From Acidobacteriota bacterium (GTDB taxonomy: Bacteria > Acidobacteriota > JAAYUB01), in NCBI GenBank assembly GCA_018001935.1, contig JAGNHB010000039.1, positions 1 through 54,420 of the forward strand: DNA of 54,420 nt. The letters are read 5' to 3'. The position numbers were made by a program, and so were the translations under genes. The stretch's first letter is position 1; each line of letters begins with the position of its first letter. Of the stretch, positions 9,320 to 18,468 are shown one piece after another. The notes below the pieces were generated by a model. The model was given only the letters and a program-made list of their open reading frames with translations, made no database searches and was not told the DNA's origin.

Positions 9320-9443
9320 ATAAAGTCCTTTTCTCTCACAGAGGCAAGGAGAAATGCAAATCGTATTTAAGAGAATCAACAATCCTTATGATTCTTCTCC
9401 GTGCCCCCGTGCCTCTGTGAGATCAAAATCCGGACTTCTTGCG
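9320..9443. repeat. dispersed palindromic element, family A copy 2 (inverted)
   Basis: It is the inverted copy of 6978-7101, with the same outer arms (AAGTCC/GGACTT), the same CACAGAGGCA arms and the same centre (ATGCAAATCGTATTT then TTATGATTCTTCTCCG). The two copies flank the DUF4143-tspO segment in opposite orientation. Confidence 0.85.
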
Positions 9444-9579
9444 AGATCATCATCATTAGACTCGATGGAAGGCGGGATGTCAAGTTCGGCGGATACACCG
9501 GACCCCGGGCCCGCGCGGTACGCGGGGGCATACGCCTCGATGAGGGTGAACACGAACGGGAAGTGCGAAAACTGTCAGG

Positions 9580-9830
9580 AGGTCGTCGTCGGGAGACAGG
9601 CGATGGCGTTTGGCCGGTTGACCGCAACCGGATACGCCTCTTCTCCGTGCCCCCGTGTTCCTCCGAGAGAAATTCCGGAAGGCGCCTCCCGGAGGCGGGG
9701 CGCCCCTTGGCCGCACCACCGGCGATCCGTTTTCCTTTGCGATCGTTGCGCGAGATCAAGATCCGGGCAGGCTCCCGCCAAGGCGCCAAGGAAGACCGCC
9801 TTGGCCGCAAAGTCTCTTAAAGGGCCTCGA
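9580..9830. repeat. composite dispersed repeat (modules A and C), copy 1
   Basis: Read on the minus strand, a CTCGCGCAACGATCGCAAAG-type module (C) is followed by CGGATCGCC, GGCCAAGGGGC and CTTCCGGAA, then a GGCACGGAGAAGAGGCG module (A) and a GGAGACAGGCGATGGCG block. The same order recurs at 14,047-14,545 and 46,670-46,925. The whole gap from 9274 to 9993 contains no credible gene. Confidence 0.7.
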
Positions 9831-9993
9831 ACGGAACTCCGCTTCAGATGGTCGCCGGCCCTGTTCCCGAGACCCACTTCCACCCCCTAAAAGCCGCGAA
9901 AAAGACGGCCGCGACGAAAAGCCCTTGCTCCCGGGCGGCGGAGACTCTAAGATCAGTTGCGAGTCTGAAATCAAGAATGCCGGGTTCGAACCC

Positions 9994-11250
9994 ATGTTCA
10001 GGAAAACCCCCGGAGTCCTGTTTGTCAGCGGCAGCATCGGCCTCGGGCACGTCACCCGGGACCTGGCTCTCGCCGCCGCGCTTCGGGAGAAGGTCCCGGG
10101 CGTCCGCCTGGCCTGGTTGGCCGGCGACGCCGCGCGGGATTTCCTGGCGGCCGCCGGGGAGCCGCTCCTCCCCGAATCGGCGCACTACACCACGGGCACG
10201 GGGATCGTCGAAGCCGCCGGCCGCGGGTTCTCCCTGAACCTGGCCCAACCGTCCTACCTGTTTCGCAATCCGTGCAACCTCCTGCGTCTCTTCCGGTTCT
10301 ACAAGGATCTCCGGTTGAACGTGTCTCTCTTCCGGCAGGCGGCCGCGACCCGGGACTTCCGCCTGGTGGTGGGGGACGAGACCTTCGAACTGGCGCTGGC
10401 GATCACCCGGAACCCGGCCCTCAAGGCGGCCCCCTTCGTCCTGTTGACCGATTTCCTGGGCGTGGACGCCATGACCCGCAACCCGTTCGAGCGCCTGCTG
10501 GTGCGGGTGATGAACCGCGGCTGGGTCGCCTTGCTGCGGGGAATCGGGCGGACCTGCGACCGGGTGCTGTTCGTGGGCGAGGCGGAGGATGTCCCCGACG
10601 TCCCGTTCGGGCGCCGACTGCCGAGCCGGCGCACCCTGGCCCTTGAAAAGGTGGACTTTGTCGGTTACGTGCTGGGTTTTAACCCCGCTGCCCTGGCCGA
10701 CCGGGCCGCGGTCCGACGGCGCCTGGGCTACGGCGAGGGGCCGGTCGTCCTCTGCGCCGTGGGCGGGACGAGCGTGGGCATCCCCCTGTTGCGGCTGTTC
10801 GCGGAGGCCTGTCCGCTGGTGCGGGAGAGGGTCCCGGAGGCCGCTTTCATCGCGGTCGGCGGCCCCCGCATCCCCGGCTCGGCGGTTGACGGCCCGCCCG
10901 GGCTGGACGTTCGGGGGTACGTGCCGGAGCTTTACGAGCACCTGGCCGCCGTCGACCTGGCCGTGGTGCAGGCCGGCGGCGCCACCACCCTGGAGCTGAC
11001 CGCGCTCCGGCGGCCGTTCCTCTACTTCCCCCTCGAGGGGCACTTCGAGCAGGCGAATGTCGTCCACGGCCGCCTCAGCCGTCACGGGGCGGGGAGGCGG
11101 CTCGATTTCGGCCGGACCGATGCGCGAAGCCTGGCCGCGGCCATCCTCGAGACCCTCGGGACGACCCCGGGTTGGCCGCCGATCCGCTGTGACGGGGCGA
11201 AAAAGGCGGCCGGGATCCTGGCGGCGTACCTGGATCACCCACCCGGATAA
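9994..11250 (+). CDS. MurG-like family 28 glycosyltransferase
   Basis: A 418-residue GT-B fold glycosyltransferase. The N-terminal domain starts LFVSGSIGLGHVTRDLALAA, the glycine-rich loop with HxxR/D typical of MurG and related enzymes that read from the start of a sugar or lipid. The C-terminal domain has VVLCAVGGTSVG and then VVQAGGATTLELTALRRPFLYFP-like residues, the donor nucleotide-sugar site of family 28. The ATG at 9994 was chosen because upstream sequence is a dispersed repeat; the ribosome site is weak. It is not MurG itself, since no cell-wall neighbours are present. A role in glycolipid or surface sugar synthesis is inferred. The acceptor is unknown. Confidence 0.85.
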   Translation: MFRKTPGVLFVSGSIGLGHVTRDLALAAALREKVPGVRLAWLAGDAARDFLAAAGEPLLPESAHYTTGTGIVEAAGRGFSLNLAQPSYLFRNPCNLLRLFRFYKDLRLNVSLFRQAAATRDFRLVVGDETFELALAITRNPALKAAPFVLLTDFLGVDAMTRNPFERLLVRVMNRGWVALLRGIGRTCDRVLFVGEAEDVPDVPFGRRLPSRRTLALEKVDFVGYVLGFNPAALADRAAVRRRLGYGEGPVVLCAVGGTSVGIPLLRLFAEACPLVRERVPEAAFIAVGGPRIPGSAVDGPPGLDVRGYVPELYEHLAAVDLAVVQAGGATTLELTALRRPFLYFPLEGHFEQANVVHGRLSRHGAGRRLDFGRTDARSLAAAILETLGTTPGWPPIRCDGAKKAAGILAAYLDHPPG

Positions 11251-11254
11251 ACCG

Positions 11255-11325
11255 GAAATTGAACCACGAAATACACGGAATACACGGAAATTGAACCACG
11301 AACCACACGAACCACACCAACGAAG
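11255..11325. repeat. ACCACGAA-type degenerate tandem repeat (family B copy 1)
   Basis: Short units of the form TTGAACCACGAA and ACACGGAA / ACACGAACC repeat with small changes directly after the glycosyltransferase stop. The same pattern occurs at 13,975-14,030 and inverted near 14,617-14,760. Confidence 0.75.
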
Positions 11326-11474
11326 AATTCAGATTTCAGAGTGGGGAAACCCGATGCGGGGACGGAGGAGGGAATCCCGGCAGCGTCGTCCGGCATGCCC
11401 CGGAGCTGAAATGCCCCGCTTGTGCCGATCCGGGTCCGGAATCGGCGGAACAGTTCTCCCGCATAGGCGCCAGG

Positions 11475-11655
11475 ATGCAAAGCCTCGCAAGGGAATCCCC
11501 TTTTTCCGGTTCCGGCTTTGCGAGGCTTGGCGGCTTTGTGCCTTGGCGAGCGGTTGGGACCGCCCGTCTTTTCTTCTGGAGCGTCCGGATGATCCGTGTC
11601 CATCCGTGTTCATCCGTGTTCATCCGTGGTTTCTTTCCGGTTTATCCGGGTTCGG
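11475..11655. repeat. dispersed repeat, modules C and D, copy 1
   Basis: A CTTTGCGAGGCTTGGCGGCT-type module followed by TGGAGCGTCCGGATGATCC, three CCATCCGTGTT-like units and TTTCCGGTTTATCCGGGTT. The reverse complement of this stretch is found at 46,520-46,700. The rest of 11,251-11,810 shows no gene. Confidence 0.75.
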
Positions 11656-11810
11656 CAGGAGGAAGAGACGGCCGTCAGGAGGCCTCGGTTGGGAGACAGG
11701 GGGAAGGAGACGGGAGTCGGGCGGAACGCGTCTCGGCGGGGGAGGCCTCGCCTCCGGGGTAGACAGGTCGGACGTTTTCCGTCGATTCAGCCCCTCCAGT
11801 GCCTTCGAGC

Positions 11811-11839
11811 TTGACTGATCGTGAATTTTCTTATAAATT
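11811..11839 (+). promoter_or_regulatory. putative sigma70 promoter for the GGDEF gene
   Basis: TTGACT (11,811-11,816), a 17-base spacer and TAAATT (11,834-11,839) in an AT-rich stretch. The start codon is about 100 bases downstream. Confidence 0.4.
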
Positions 11840-11942
11840 TCAAATAGGGTCTACGTTACGAACGTTGCAATCTACAACCCCCCCTGTGGAGAGACCCTGT
11901 CTTCGTCCTGGTTGACCAACATGATCGCGGAGGACAGAGGCA

Positions 11943-13967
11943 ATGGGCAGGACGGGCGCTTCACCCCGGGGCATGACAGGGAGACCGCACCGGTCAGCCC
12001 CGGTTCTCCGGCTGGCCCTCGTCCTGCTGGTGCTCTGCCTGGCCCGTCCCGTGGCGGCTGCAAGTCTCGCCCAGCGGGTCGCCGGGGCATCCCGGCTCCG
12101 GCTGGACAGCCCGGAGCAGTGCCGAGAAGCCTGCCTGGGGATCCTGCACGACCTGGGGGCGTCCATCGACTCGCCGGAAGGGGTCGCGGTCTTCCGGCTT
12201 CTGGCTGAAACCAGTTATATCCTGGAAGACGGGGAGAGCACGATCCGCTACGCCGCCCGGGGTCTGGCGCTCCAGTCCCGCACGCGCGAGCAGGACGTCC
12301 GCCTTCGCCTCAGCCTGAGCGGCGGGTTCGACCTTCTCGGGCAGTACGAGAGGGCCCTGGCGGAACTGGACACCGCGGGGCGGGTCGCCGAGGCGGTCGG
12401 TGACCCTGCCCTGAGGGCCCTCGTCCGGGCCCGGCGAGGGCAGGAGGCCTCCATGCTGAAGCGATACCGGGAGGCCCTGGTCGACGTGGTTGCCGCCGCC
12501 GCCCTCCTGGAGAGGATTTCGGATCTGGAGACGCGCTCCGACGTCCTCAACGCCATCGCGGAGACGTACGTTTCCATGGAAGACTACCCCAAGGCCCTGG
12601 ACTACCACCTGAAAACGCTGGCCGTCCTGGAGGGGCTGGGGAACCGGCAGCAGATCGCCGCGGGGTGTTACAACGTGGCCCGGCTCCAGCACGCGCTGGG
12701 GCGGACGCAGCCGGCCCTGGAGTTCTACCGCCGCTCGCTGGGCCTCTGCCGGCAGCTGGGGGACGCGTCGGGGGTCGCCTTCGCCCTGCAGGGGATCGCG
12801 TCCATCACCGGGGAGAAGGGCGACCGGGGCGCCGCCATCCGGGACCTGGGCGAAGCCGTCCGCCTGTTCGACCGGCTGAGGCACGTCCAGATGCAGGTGA
12901 GCAGCCGTATCGACATGGCCGAACTGCACCTGGCGGGAAAGGACCTGGCGCAGGCCCTCGCCGTCGCCACGGCCGCTCTGGACCTGGCCGAAAAGGCGGG
13001 GTTGCAGGACCGCCTGATCGACATCCGTGCCCTCCTCGCCCGGCTCTGCGAGGCGTCCGGCGACTTTCGGAGCGCCTTCGCCCATCAGCGCGAGTTCATC
13101 CGGTTGTCGGCGGCGGCCTGGCAGAAGGAGCGGGAAAGCGCCCAGGGCGTCGCCCGGGAACAACTGGGGACCCGGCTGAAGGAGCAGGAAAACGCGACCC
13201 TGGCCCGGGAGAACGAGATCCGTCGCCTGCAACTGGAAAGCCACCGCGCCCTGCAGAACGTCTACTTCGGCGCGGCGGTGGTGTCGGTGCTGGTCCTGTT
13301 GCTCCTGTGCTGGCTGCTCGTCCGGAAGGGCCGGGTGGAGAAGCGCCTGCGCTGGCTGGCCCAGACCGACGAGCTGACCGGCCTGCTCAACCGCCGGGCC
13401 GTCCTGGCCCGCGGGCGGGCGGAGTACGACCGCTCCCTGCGGTACGGGTTCGACCTGTCGGTCCTCCTCATGGACCTGGACCGGCTCAAGGAGGTCAACG
13501 ACCGGCACGGTCACGACGCGGGCGACCGGGTCCTGGCGGAGTTCGGCGACCTGTGCCGGGACACGCTCCGGATCTCCGACATCTGCGGCCGCTGGGGCGG
13601 GGACGAATTCGTCGCCATCCTCCCCCACACCGACGCGTGCGAGGCCCTCGCCGTGGCCGGGCGGATCTGCGAGCGGGCCCGCCAAGTCATCGTTCCGCGG
13701 GGGCCGGGCGGGACGGCCACCACCCTCAGCATCGGCATCGCCCTGCGGGACGCCGGGGACACCGGCATCGAGGACACCCTCAAACGCGCGGACGAAGCCG
13801 CCTACGCCGCCAAGACCGCCGGTCGCGACTGCGTGCGGGTGCACGGGGTTGTAACGGGGCCCCCGCCGGAACCCGCGGGTGAGGCCGTTCCACCGCTTGC
13901 GCCAGAGGCCTCTCCGGTTTCCGCCGGCACGCCGCCGGAAGGCCTTTCCGGGAAAACGGGAGACTGA
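11943..13967 (+). CDS. membrane TPR-GGDEF diguanylate cyclase
   Basis: A 674-residue protein predicted to make cyclic di-GMP from two GTP. A signal-anchor hydrophobic stretch (APVLRLALVLLVLCLARP) lies at residues 18-36. Residues about 50-430 are helical TPR repeats that would lie outside the membrane. One transmembrane helix follows (about 439-460), then a GGDEF domain with an intact GGDEF at 552-556. The product-binding I-site RISD sits exactly five residues before it (543-546), so feedback inhibition is expected. The last 45 residues are Pro/Ala-rich and disordered. The ATG follows AGAGG. The gene stands alone after a repeat-filled gap. Its signal and targets are not visible, though surface or motility functions are usual for this class. 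Confidence 0.93.
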   Translation: MGRTGASPRGMTGRPHRSAPVLRLALVLLVLCLARPVAAASLAQRVAGASRLRLDSPEQCREACLGILHDLGASIDSPEGVAVFRLLAETSYILEDGESTIRYAARGLALQSRTREQDVRLRLSLSGGFDLLGQYERALAELDTAGRVAEAVGDPALRALVRARRGQEASMLKRYREALVDVVAAAALLERISDLETRSDVLNAIAETYVSMEDYPKALDYHLKTLAVLEGLGNRQQIAAGCYNVARLQHALGRTQPALEFYRRSLGLCRQLGDASGVAFALQGIASITGEKGDRGAAIRDLGEAVRLFDRLRHVQMQVSSRIDMAELHLAGKDLAQALAVATAALDLAEKAGLQDRLIDIRALLARLCEASGDFRSAFAHQREFIRLSAAAWQKERESAQGVAREQLGTRLKEQENATLARENEIRRLQLESHRALQNVYFGAAVVSVLVLLLLCWLLVRKGRVEKRLRWLAQTDELTGLLNRRAVLARGRAEYDRSLRYGFDLSVLLMDLDRLKEVNDRHGHDAGDRVLAEFGDLCRDTLRISDICGRWGGDEFVAILPHTDACEALAVAGRICERARQVIVPRGPGGTATTLSIGIALRDAGDTGIEDTLKRADEAAYAAKTAGRDCVRVHGVVTGPPPEPAGEAVPPLAPEASPVSAGTPPEGLSGKTGD

Positions 13968-13974
13968 ATCACGG

Positions 13975-14030
13975 CCTATACGGAAATTGAACCACGAACC
14001 ACACGAACCACACGAACGAAGAAGGCAGGA
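13975..14030. repeat. ACCACGAA-type degenerate tandem repeat (family B copy 2)
   Basis: Units AATTGAACCACGAACCACAC and CGAACCACACGAACGAAG follow the GGDEF stop within ten bases, as in copy 1 after the glycosyltransferase. Both copies sit immediately 3' of a plus-strand gene. Confidence 0.75.
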
Positions 14031-14046
14031 GAACGAAGACAGACGG

Positions 14047-14545
14047 TCGGATATCGGAGACAGGAGATGGCGTCGGGCCGATTCCCGATGAGCGGAGACG
14101 CCTCTTCTCCGTGCCTCTGTGAGTGGATTTCCGGACGGATCTCTCACGGAGGCACAGGCACGGAGAAGAGGCAACCGGAGCAGCATGCTCTCCATTGGGA
14201 GATCCTCCTCGAAATGCTCCCCGCTGCCGTTTCGAGAGATCGATCCCCAGATCTTGCGTGTTTTGACAACGAGTTTACTTTGAAAGTGCTTCACTCTTCC
14301 TTCGCGAGCTTTGCGTCTTGGCGAGAGCTGACCCGGATTTTCATCTCGCAAAGACGCAAAGCTCGCAAAGAAAACCGGATAGCCCTCGGATGCGGCCAAG
14401 GGGCTCGAAAGGCCGTCTTCACCGGGTCGTCGCAGCTTCGGGGCAGACTTTCCGGAACAGCTCGCGCAAAGGCACGGAGGCACGCAGAAGCGCCGTCTCC
14501 GATTCCGATCCGCCGGCCGAACGCCCTCGCCGTTCTCCCGTCTCC
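14047..14545. repeat. composite dispersed repeat (modules A and C), copy 2
   Basis: 14,047-14,098 carries the GGAGACAGGAGATGGCGTCG block. 14,100-14,172 is a near-perfect palindrome with 24-base arms (GCCTCTTCTCCGTGCCTCTG and complement). 14,290-14,375 is a module C palindrome around CTTCGCGAGCTTTGCGTCTT. It is followed by AGCCCTCGGATGCGGCCAAG, TTCCGGAACAG and a GGCACGGAGGCACG module, in the order seen at 46,670-46,925. No gene is credible between 13,968 and 14,807. Confidence 0.8.
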
Positions 14546-14589
14546 CGACCAAGGACTCCTGAGGGCTGTCTCTTCCTCCGGCCTCCCGA

Positions 14590-14780
14590 ATTTGGATTCT
14601 GAATTCTGAATTCCTCGTTCGTGTGGTTCGTGGTTGATACAGGCTTTTAGCGGTTTAGGCTGAAGGGGTTTAGCATCCGGCCCGGTGAATCGTGGCTGCC
14701 TTGAACATCCTGCCCCGGAATCCCGTTCGTGTATTTCGTGTATTTCGTGGTTCCCTTTTTCGGATTATCCGGGTTAGGAT
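14590..14780. repeat. GAATTC-type and inverted family B repeats
   Basis: ATTCTGAATTCTGAATTCC (14,596-14,615) is followed by TTCGTGTGGTTCGTGG and later CGTGTATTTCGTGTATTTCG, ending in TTATCCGGGTTAGG, which resembles the end of module D. The block runs up to the start of ktrB and argues for starting that gene at 14,808 and not at 14,781. Confidence 0.65.
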
Positions 14781-14807
14781 GTGCCGGTTCGGGATTGGGG
14801 ATCGGAC

Positions 14808-16160
14808 GTGGCCAGAGTCAGGAAGCGAACATCCCGGTTCAGCACTCACCCCGTGCTCGTGGCGGCGGAGAGCTTCCTCTTCCTGTCCCTCCTCGGCTCC
14901 CTTCTCCTGTGCCTCCCCGGTTCGGCCCGGGGGGAGCCGGTCGAGTGGGTGGACGCGTTTTTCACCTCCACCAGCGCGGTCTGCGTCACCGGTCTGACGG
15001 TGGTGGACACCGGCACCGTCTTCTCGACGCTCGGGCAGGTATTCATCCTCCTCATGATCCAGTTGGGCGGCCTGGGGATCATGACCTTCTCCGTGGTCTT
15101 CATCACCCTCTCCGGGAGCCGGATCTCCCTCTACGGCCGAACCCTCATCGAGCAGACGTACATGCCCCAGGCCGAGGCGCAGATCTACACCATTGCCAAG
15201 ACCATCGCCGGGGCCACCCTGCTGATCGAGGGGGTCGGCGCTGCCTTTCTTTTCCTTTTCCGGCCCGGTGACGGGATTTTCGCCGCCGTCTTTCACGGCG
15301 TTTCCGCCTTCTGCAACGCGGGGTTTTCGCTCTACCGGGACAGCTTCATGGGCCTGCGGGCCCACTGGGGCTACAACCTCGTCGTCTGCGGCCTGATCGT
15401 CCTGGGCGGGATCGGCTTCTACGTGATCTTCGAGGTCCGGAACCGCCTGTCCGGGCGGTGCAAGCGCCTGTCGCTGCACGCCCGCATCGCGCTGCTGACC
15501 ACCACCGTCCTCATCGTCGGGGGGGCGGCCGCCTTCTACTTCCTGGAGATGCGGAACCTGCTCGAGGGCCTCCCCGTCGGCGAGCAGGTCCTCGCCTCGC
15601 TCTTCCAGTCGGTGACGTCGCGCACGGCCGGGTTCAACACCCTCGACTTCGGCCTGGCGAGCATGTCCACCCTCGCCCTCGTGATCTTCCTGATGTTCGT
15701 GGGGGCCTCGCCGGGGTCCACGGGAGGCGGCATCAAGACCACGACGCTGGGCGTCCTCTGGTCGGCCGCCGCGAGTGCCCTGCGGGGAAAGGCCGAGACC
15801 GAGGCGTTCCAGCGGACCATCCCCCAGCGGGTGGTGACCCAGGCCATGGTGCTGACCCTGATCTCCGCCATGATCATCTGTTTCGCCGTGATCGCGGTGG
15901 TGGCGGTGGACGCCCACGGCAGCCCCTTCGGACGGCATCCCGTCCGCTTCGACCAGTACCTCTTCGAGGTGGTCTCCGCCTTCGGGACGGTGGGCCTGTC
16001 CACGGGGATCACCGCGGGGCTCTCGGACGCCTCGAAACTGATGATCAGCCTCGTGATGCTCGTCGGCCGGGTGGGCCCTCTCACGCTGGCCTTCATCCTG
16101 GGCCGGGACAAGGCCGGCCCCAAGTACCGTTTTGCGGAAGGGAAGGTGATGGTGGGCTAG
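14808..16160 (+). CDS. ktrB: potassium uptake channel subunit KtrB/TrkH family
   Basis: A 450-residue inner-membrane protein that moves potassium with the regulatory KtrA ring. Four pore loops of the superfamily are visible: CVTGLT (first), SAFCNAGFS (second), TSRTAGFNT (third) and SAFGTVGLSTG (fourth), each placing the selectivity-filter glycine. Between the third and fourth, GASPGSTGGGIKTTT is the flexible gating segment of KtrB. Short N-terminus and length match KtrB more than the longer TrkH. GTG at 14,808 has GGGGATCGG at good spacing; a GTG at 14,781 is possible but lies against a repeat. The regulatory subunit follows 66 bases downstream. Together they take up potassium for osmotic and pH balance. 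Confidence 0.94.
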   Translation: MARVRKRTSRFSTHPVLVAAESFLFLSLLGSLLLCLPGSARGEPVEWVDAFFTSTSAVCVTGLTVVDTGTVFSTLGQVFILLMIQLGGLGIMTFSVVFITLSGSRISLYGRTLIEQTYMPQAEAQIYTIAKTIAGATLLIEGVGAAFLFLFRPGDGIFAAVFHGVSAFCNAGFSLYRDSFMGLRAHWGYNLVVCGLIVLGGIGFYVIFEVRNRLSGRCKRLSLHARIALLTTTVLIVGGAAAFYFLEMRNLLEGLPVGEQVLASLFQSVTSRTAGFNTLDFGLASMSTLALVIFLMFVGASPGSTGGGIKTTTLGVLWSAAASALRGKAETEAFQRTIPQRVVTQAMVLTLISAMIICFAVIAVVAVDAHGSPFGRHPVRFDQYLFEVVSAFGTVGLSTGITAGLSDASKLMISLVMLVGRVGPLTLAFILGRDKAGPKYRFAEGKVMVG

Positions 16161-16226
16161 GCGCGACGGGCTTTCCAGCAGCCGGGCCCCCTCCCTCCCG
16201 GGACACTCACGCTTTGGGGACAGACG

Positions 16227-16895
16227 ATGAAACGATTCGCCGTTATCGGTTTGGGGACCTTCGGATCCAACGTTGCCCGCAGCCTCTACGAGAAGGGACA
16301 CGAGGTCATCGTCCTGGACGCGAGCGACGCCCTCGTCCAGAAAGCGAAGGACTTCGCTTCGGTCGCCGTGGCCGCCGACGCCACCGACCGGGATTTCCTG
16401 GAGTCCTTCGGCTTTCGGGACGTCGACTGCGCGGTGGTCAGCGTCGGGGACCGGATCGACGCTTCCATTCTCATCACGCTTCACCTGGCGGAACTGGGCA
16501 TCCCGAAAATCGTGGTGAAGGCCGTCAACGAGATCCACGGGAGGATCCTCAAGCGCATCGGGGCCACGGAGGTGGTTCATCCGGAGAAGGAAATGGCCCT
16601 GAGGCTGGCGGACCGGATCTCCCACTCCGGGGTCCTGGACCAGATCGCGCTCGAGGACGGTTTTTCCATCCTCGAAACCCGGGTCCCGTCGTGTTACGTA
16701 GGGATCCCGCTCAAGGAATCGAAGATTCGCCAGCATTACGCCCTGAATGTGATCGCCGTCAGGCCGTCCCGCCAGGAGAAGCAGGGCCGTCGGGCCTTCT
16801 CCCTGCCGAAGCCCGACTACGCCCTCGAACCCGGCGACGTGCTGGTCCTCTTCGGGACGGACGAACAGATCGAGAAGTTCAAGGAACTCCCGTGA
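16227..16895 (+). CDS. ktrA: potassium uptake regulatory subunit KtrA (RCK domains)
   Basis: A 222-residue cytosolic protein forming the octameric nucleotide-binding ring under KtrB. RCK_N has the Rossmann loop GLGTFG (residues 8-13) and the acidic D31 ending the second strand, which in the family binds NAD(H)/ATP/ADP ribose. RCK_C covers about residues 140-220 with VGIPLKESKI and ending in PGDVLVLFGTDEQIEKF. Length is that of KtrA, half of TrkA. It sits right after ktrB and is followed 22 bases later by a mechanosensitive channel, so the three probably form one transcript. Confidence 0.94.
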   Translation: MKRFAVIGLGTFGSNVARSLYEKGHEVIVLDASDALVQKAKDFASVAVAADATDRDFLESFGFRDVDCAVVSVGDRIDASILITLHLAELGIPKIVVKAVNEIHGRILKRIGATEVVHPEKEMALRLADRISHSGVLDQIALEDGFSILETRVPSCYVGIPLKESKIRQHYALNVIAVRPSRQEKQGRRAFSLPKPDYALEPGDVLVLFGTDEQIEKFKELP

Positions 16896-16917
16896 GCCGC
16901 TTCGGAGGTGATTGGTC

Positions 16918-18369
16918 GTGACCTTCCTTTCCCACTTTGTCCTGGCCCTGTCCCTTTTCGGGCTTGCGGTGCTCACCCTCGCCCTGGGCTTCCGGTGGCC
17001 CTTCCTTCGGCGGGGGGGGCGGGTCCTGTTCCTCCTCTTCCTCGTCCAGGGGGCGAGGGACGTCCTGTCCATCCCCGCGGTGGGCGTCCGGTGCCCCCGG
17101 GAGATCCACCTGATGACGCTGTTCCTCTTCGCCTTCCTGGTGGGCGCCTTCGTCGTCACCGTGCTCAAGGACGTCCTCCTCCACTGGTTCGCCCGGCGGC
17201 GGTTCATGGCCTCCAAGCTGATTCGGGACCTGCTCACCTGGGTGGTGTACGTCGTCCTCGTCCTGTTTCTCCTCCAGATCGTCTACGGGGTCAGCATCAC
17301 CCCCTTCCTGGCCGGCTCCGCCGTCCTGACGGTCGTCATCGGTTTCGCGGTTCAGGACACCCTGATCAACCTGATCGCCGGGGTGGTTTTCCATTTCGAG
17401 GATTCCATCCGCCTGGGCGACTGGCTGGAGATCGACGGGAACATGGGCGAGGTGAAGGAGATGTCGTGGAGGGCCATCCGGTTGCAATCGGCCGCCAACG
17501 AGGTCTTCGTCATCCCGAACCAGGACTTCACGAAGAAGACCTTCACCAACCTCAGCCGCGTCAATGCCGCCCGGTTCCAGGTCATCGGGGCGTCCTACCG
17601 GGACGACCCCGAAAAGGTGCGCCGGACCCTCGCCCGGGCCGCCCTCTCGACCCCCGGCATCCGGTGGGACCCGAAGCCCACCGTGGAGATCGACGGCTTC
17701 GACGATTTTTCCGTCAACTACCGCATCCGCTACTTCATCGAGGACTATCGGAACCACCCGCGGGTCAAGGGGGCGCTCATGCTCTCGGTCTGGCACGCCT
17801 TCCAGCGCCACCGGATCTCCATCCCCTTCCCCGTGCGGGTGGTCCACCAGGAGGGGAAGCTGGAGGGCCACATCGTGCACGACCAGGCCGAGACCATCCG
17901 GGAAGCCCTGGCGGACCTCGAGATGTTCCGTTTCCTCGAAGGGGACGAACTGGACGCCATCGTCGCCAAGTCCGAACTGGTGGATTACCCCGAGGGGACC
18001 GTCGTGGCCCTGGAGGGGGAACAGGGCCTGGTGATGTTCGTCATCGTGGACGGGAAGGTCGAGGTGACGCGGGAGAACCGGCGTATCGCCCTCCTCGGCC
18101 CCGGCGACATCTTCGGCGAGGTGGCGCTGTTCACCGGGGAGCCCCGGAAGGCGTCCGTCAAGGCGATCACGCCGCTGACCGTCGTGACGATCCACCGGGT
18201 GGGGTTCGACAACATCCTGAAAAGAAACGCGCTGTTCATTTCCAAGATCGAGCAGATGGTGGAGGACCGGTTGTCCGCCGCGACGGAAGAAGAGGACCCC
18301 GACGCGAAAAAGGAGAGGAGCCGGAACCTTCTCCGAAGCATCCGGTGCTACCTCCTGGGACAGAAGTGA
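16918..18369 (+). CDS. MscS-type channel with C-terminal cyclic-nucleotide-binding domain
   Basis: A 483-residue membrane channel. The N-terminal third has about four hydrophobic helices. The MscS core follows: a glycine-alanine rich pore helix (SAVLTVVIGFAVQDTL) and the beta domain with FEDSIRLGDWLEIDG and FVIPNQDF. Residues about 340-460 form a cNMP-binding domain with GDIFGEVALFTGEPRKASV, the phosphate-binding cassette. This is the bCNG architecture, in which cyclic nucleotide rather than tension alone may gate the channel. GTG is chosen since GGAGGTG lies seven bases before it. Placement after ktrBA suggests coupled ion uptake and release under osmotic stress; that link is inference. Confidence 0.92.
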   Translation: MTFLSHFVLALSLFGLAVLTLALGFRWPFLRRGGRVLFLLFLVQGARDVLSIPAVGVRCPREIHLMTLFLFAFLVGAFVVTVLKDVLLHWFARRRFMASKLIRDLLTWVVYVVLVLFLLQIVYGVSITPFLAGSAVLTVVIGFAVQDTLINLIAGVVFHFEDSIRLGDWLEIDGNMGEVKEMSWRAIRLQSAANEVFVIPNQDFTKKTFTNLSRVNAARFQVIGASYRDDPEKVRRTLARAALSTPGIRWDPKPTVEIDGFDDFSVNYRIRYFIEDYRNHPRVKGALMLSVWHAFQRHRISIPFPVRVVHQEGKLEGHIVHDQAETIREALADLEMFRFLEGDELDAIVAKSELVDYPEGTVVALEGEQGLVMFVIVDGKVEVTRENRRIALLGPGDIFGEVALFTGEPRKASVKAITPLTVVTIHRVGFDNILKRNALFISKIEQMVEDRLSAATEEEDPDAKKERSRNLLRSIRCYLLGQK

Positions 18370-18468
18370 AACACTCCGCCGGATCGCGCATCAGATGACG
18401 ATGACGTCTGACGACTTCGGAAGAGGTCGGAGAACGAACGGGACAGTGTTTGTAAAGCCTTTGATTGG

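Noticed and set aside
11336..11623. Short frames reading HPCSSVFIRG- and MNTDEHGW-like peptides
   Set aside because: They come from the CCATCCGTGTT repeat; such peptides are known spurious translations of intergenic repeats.
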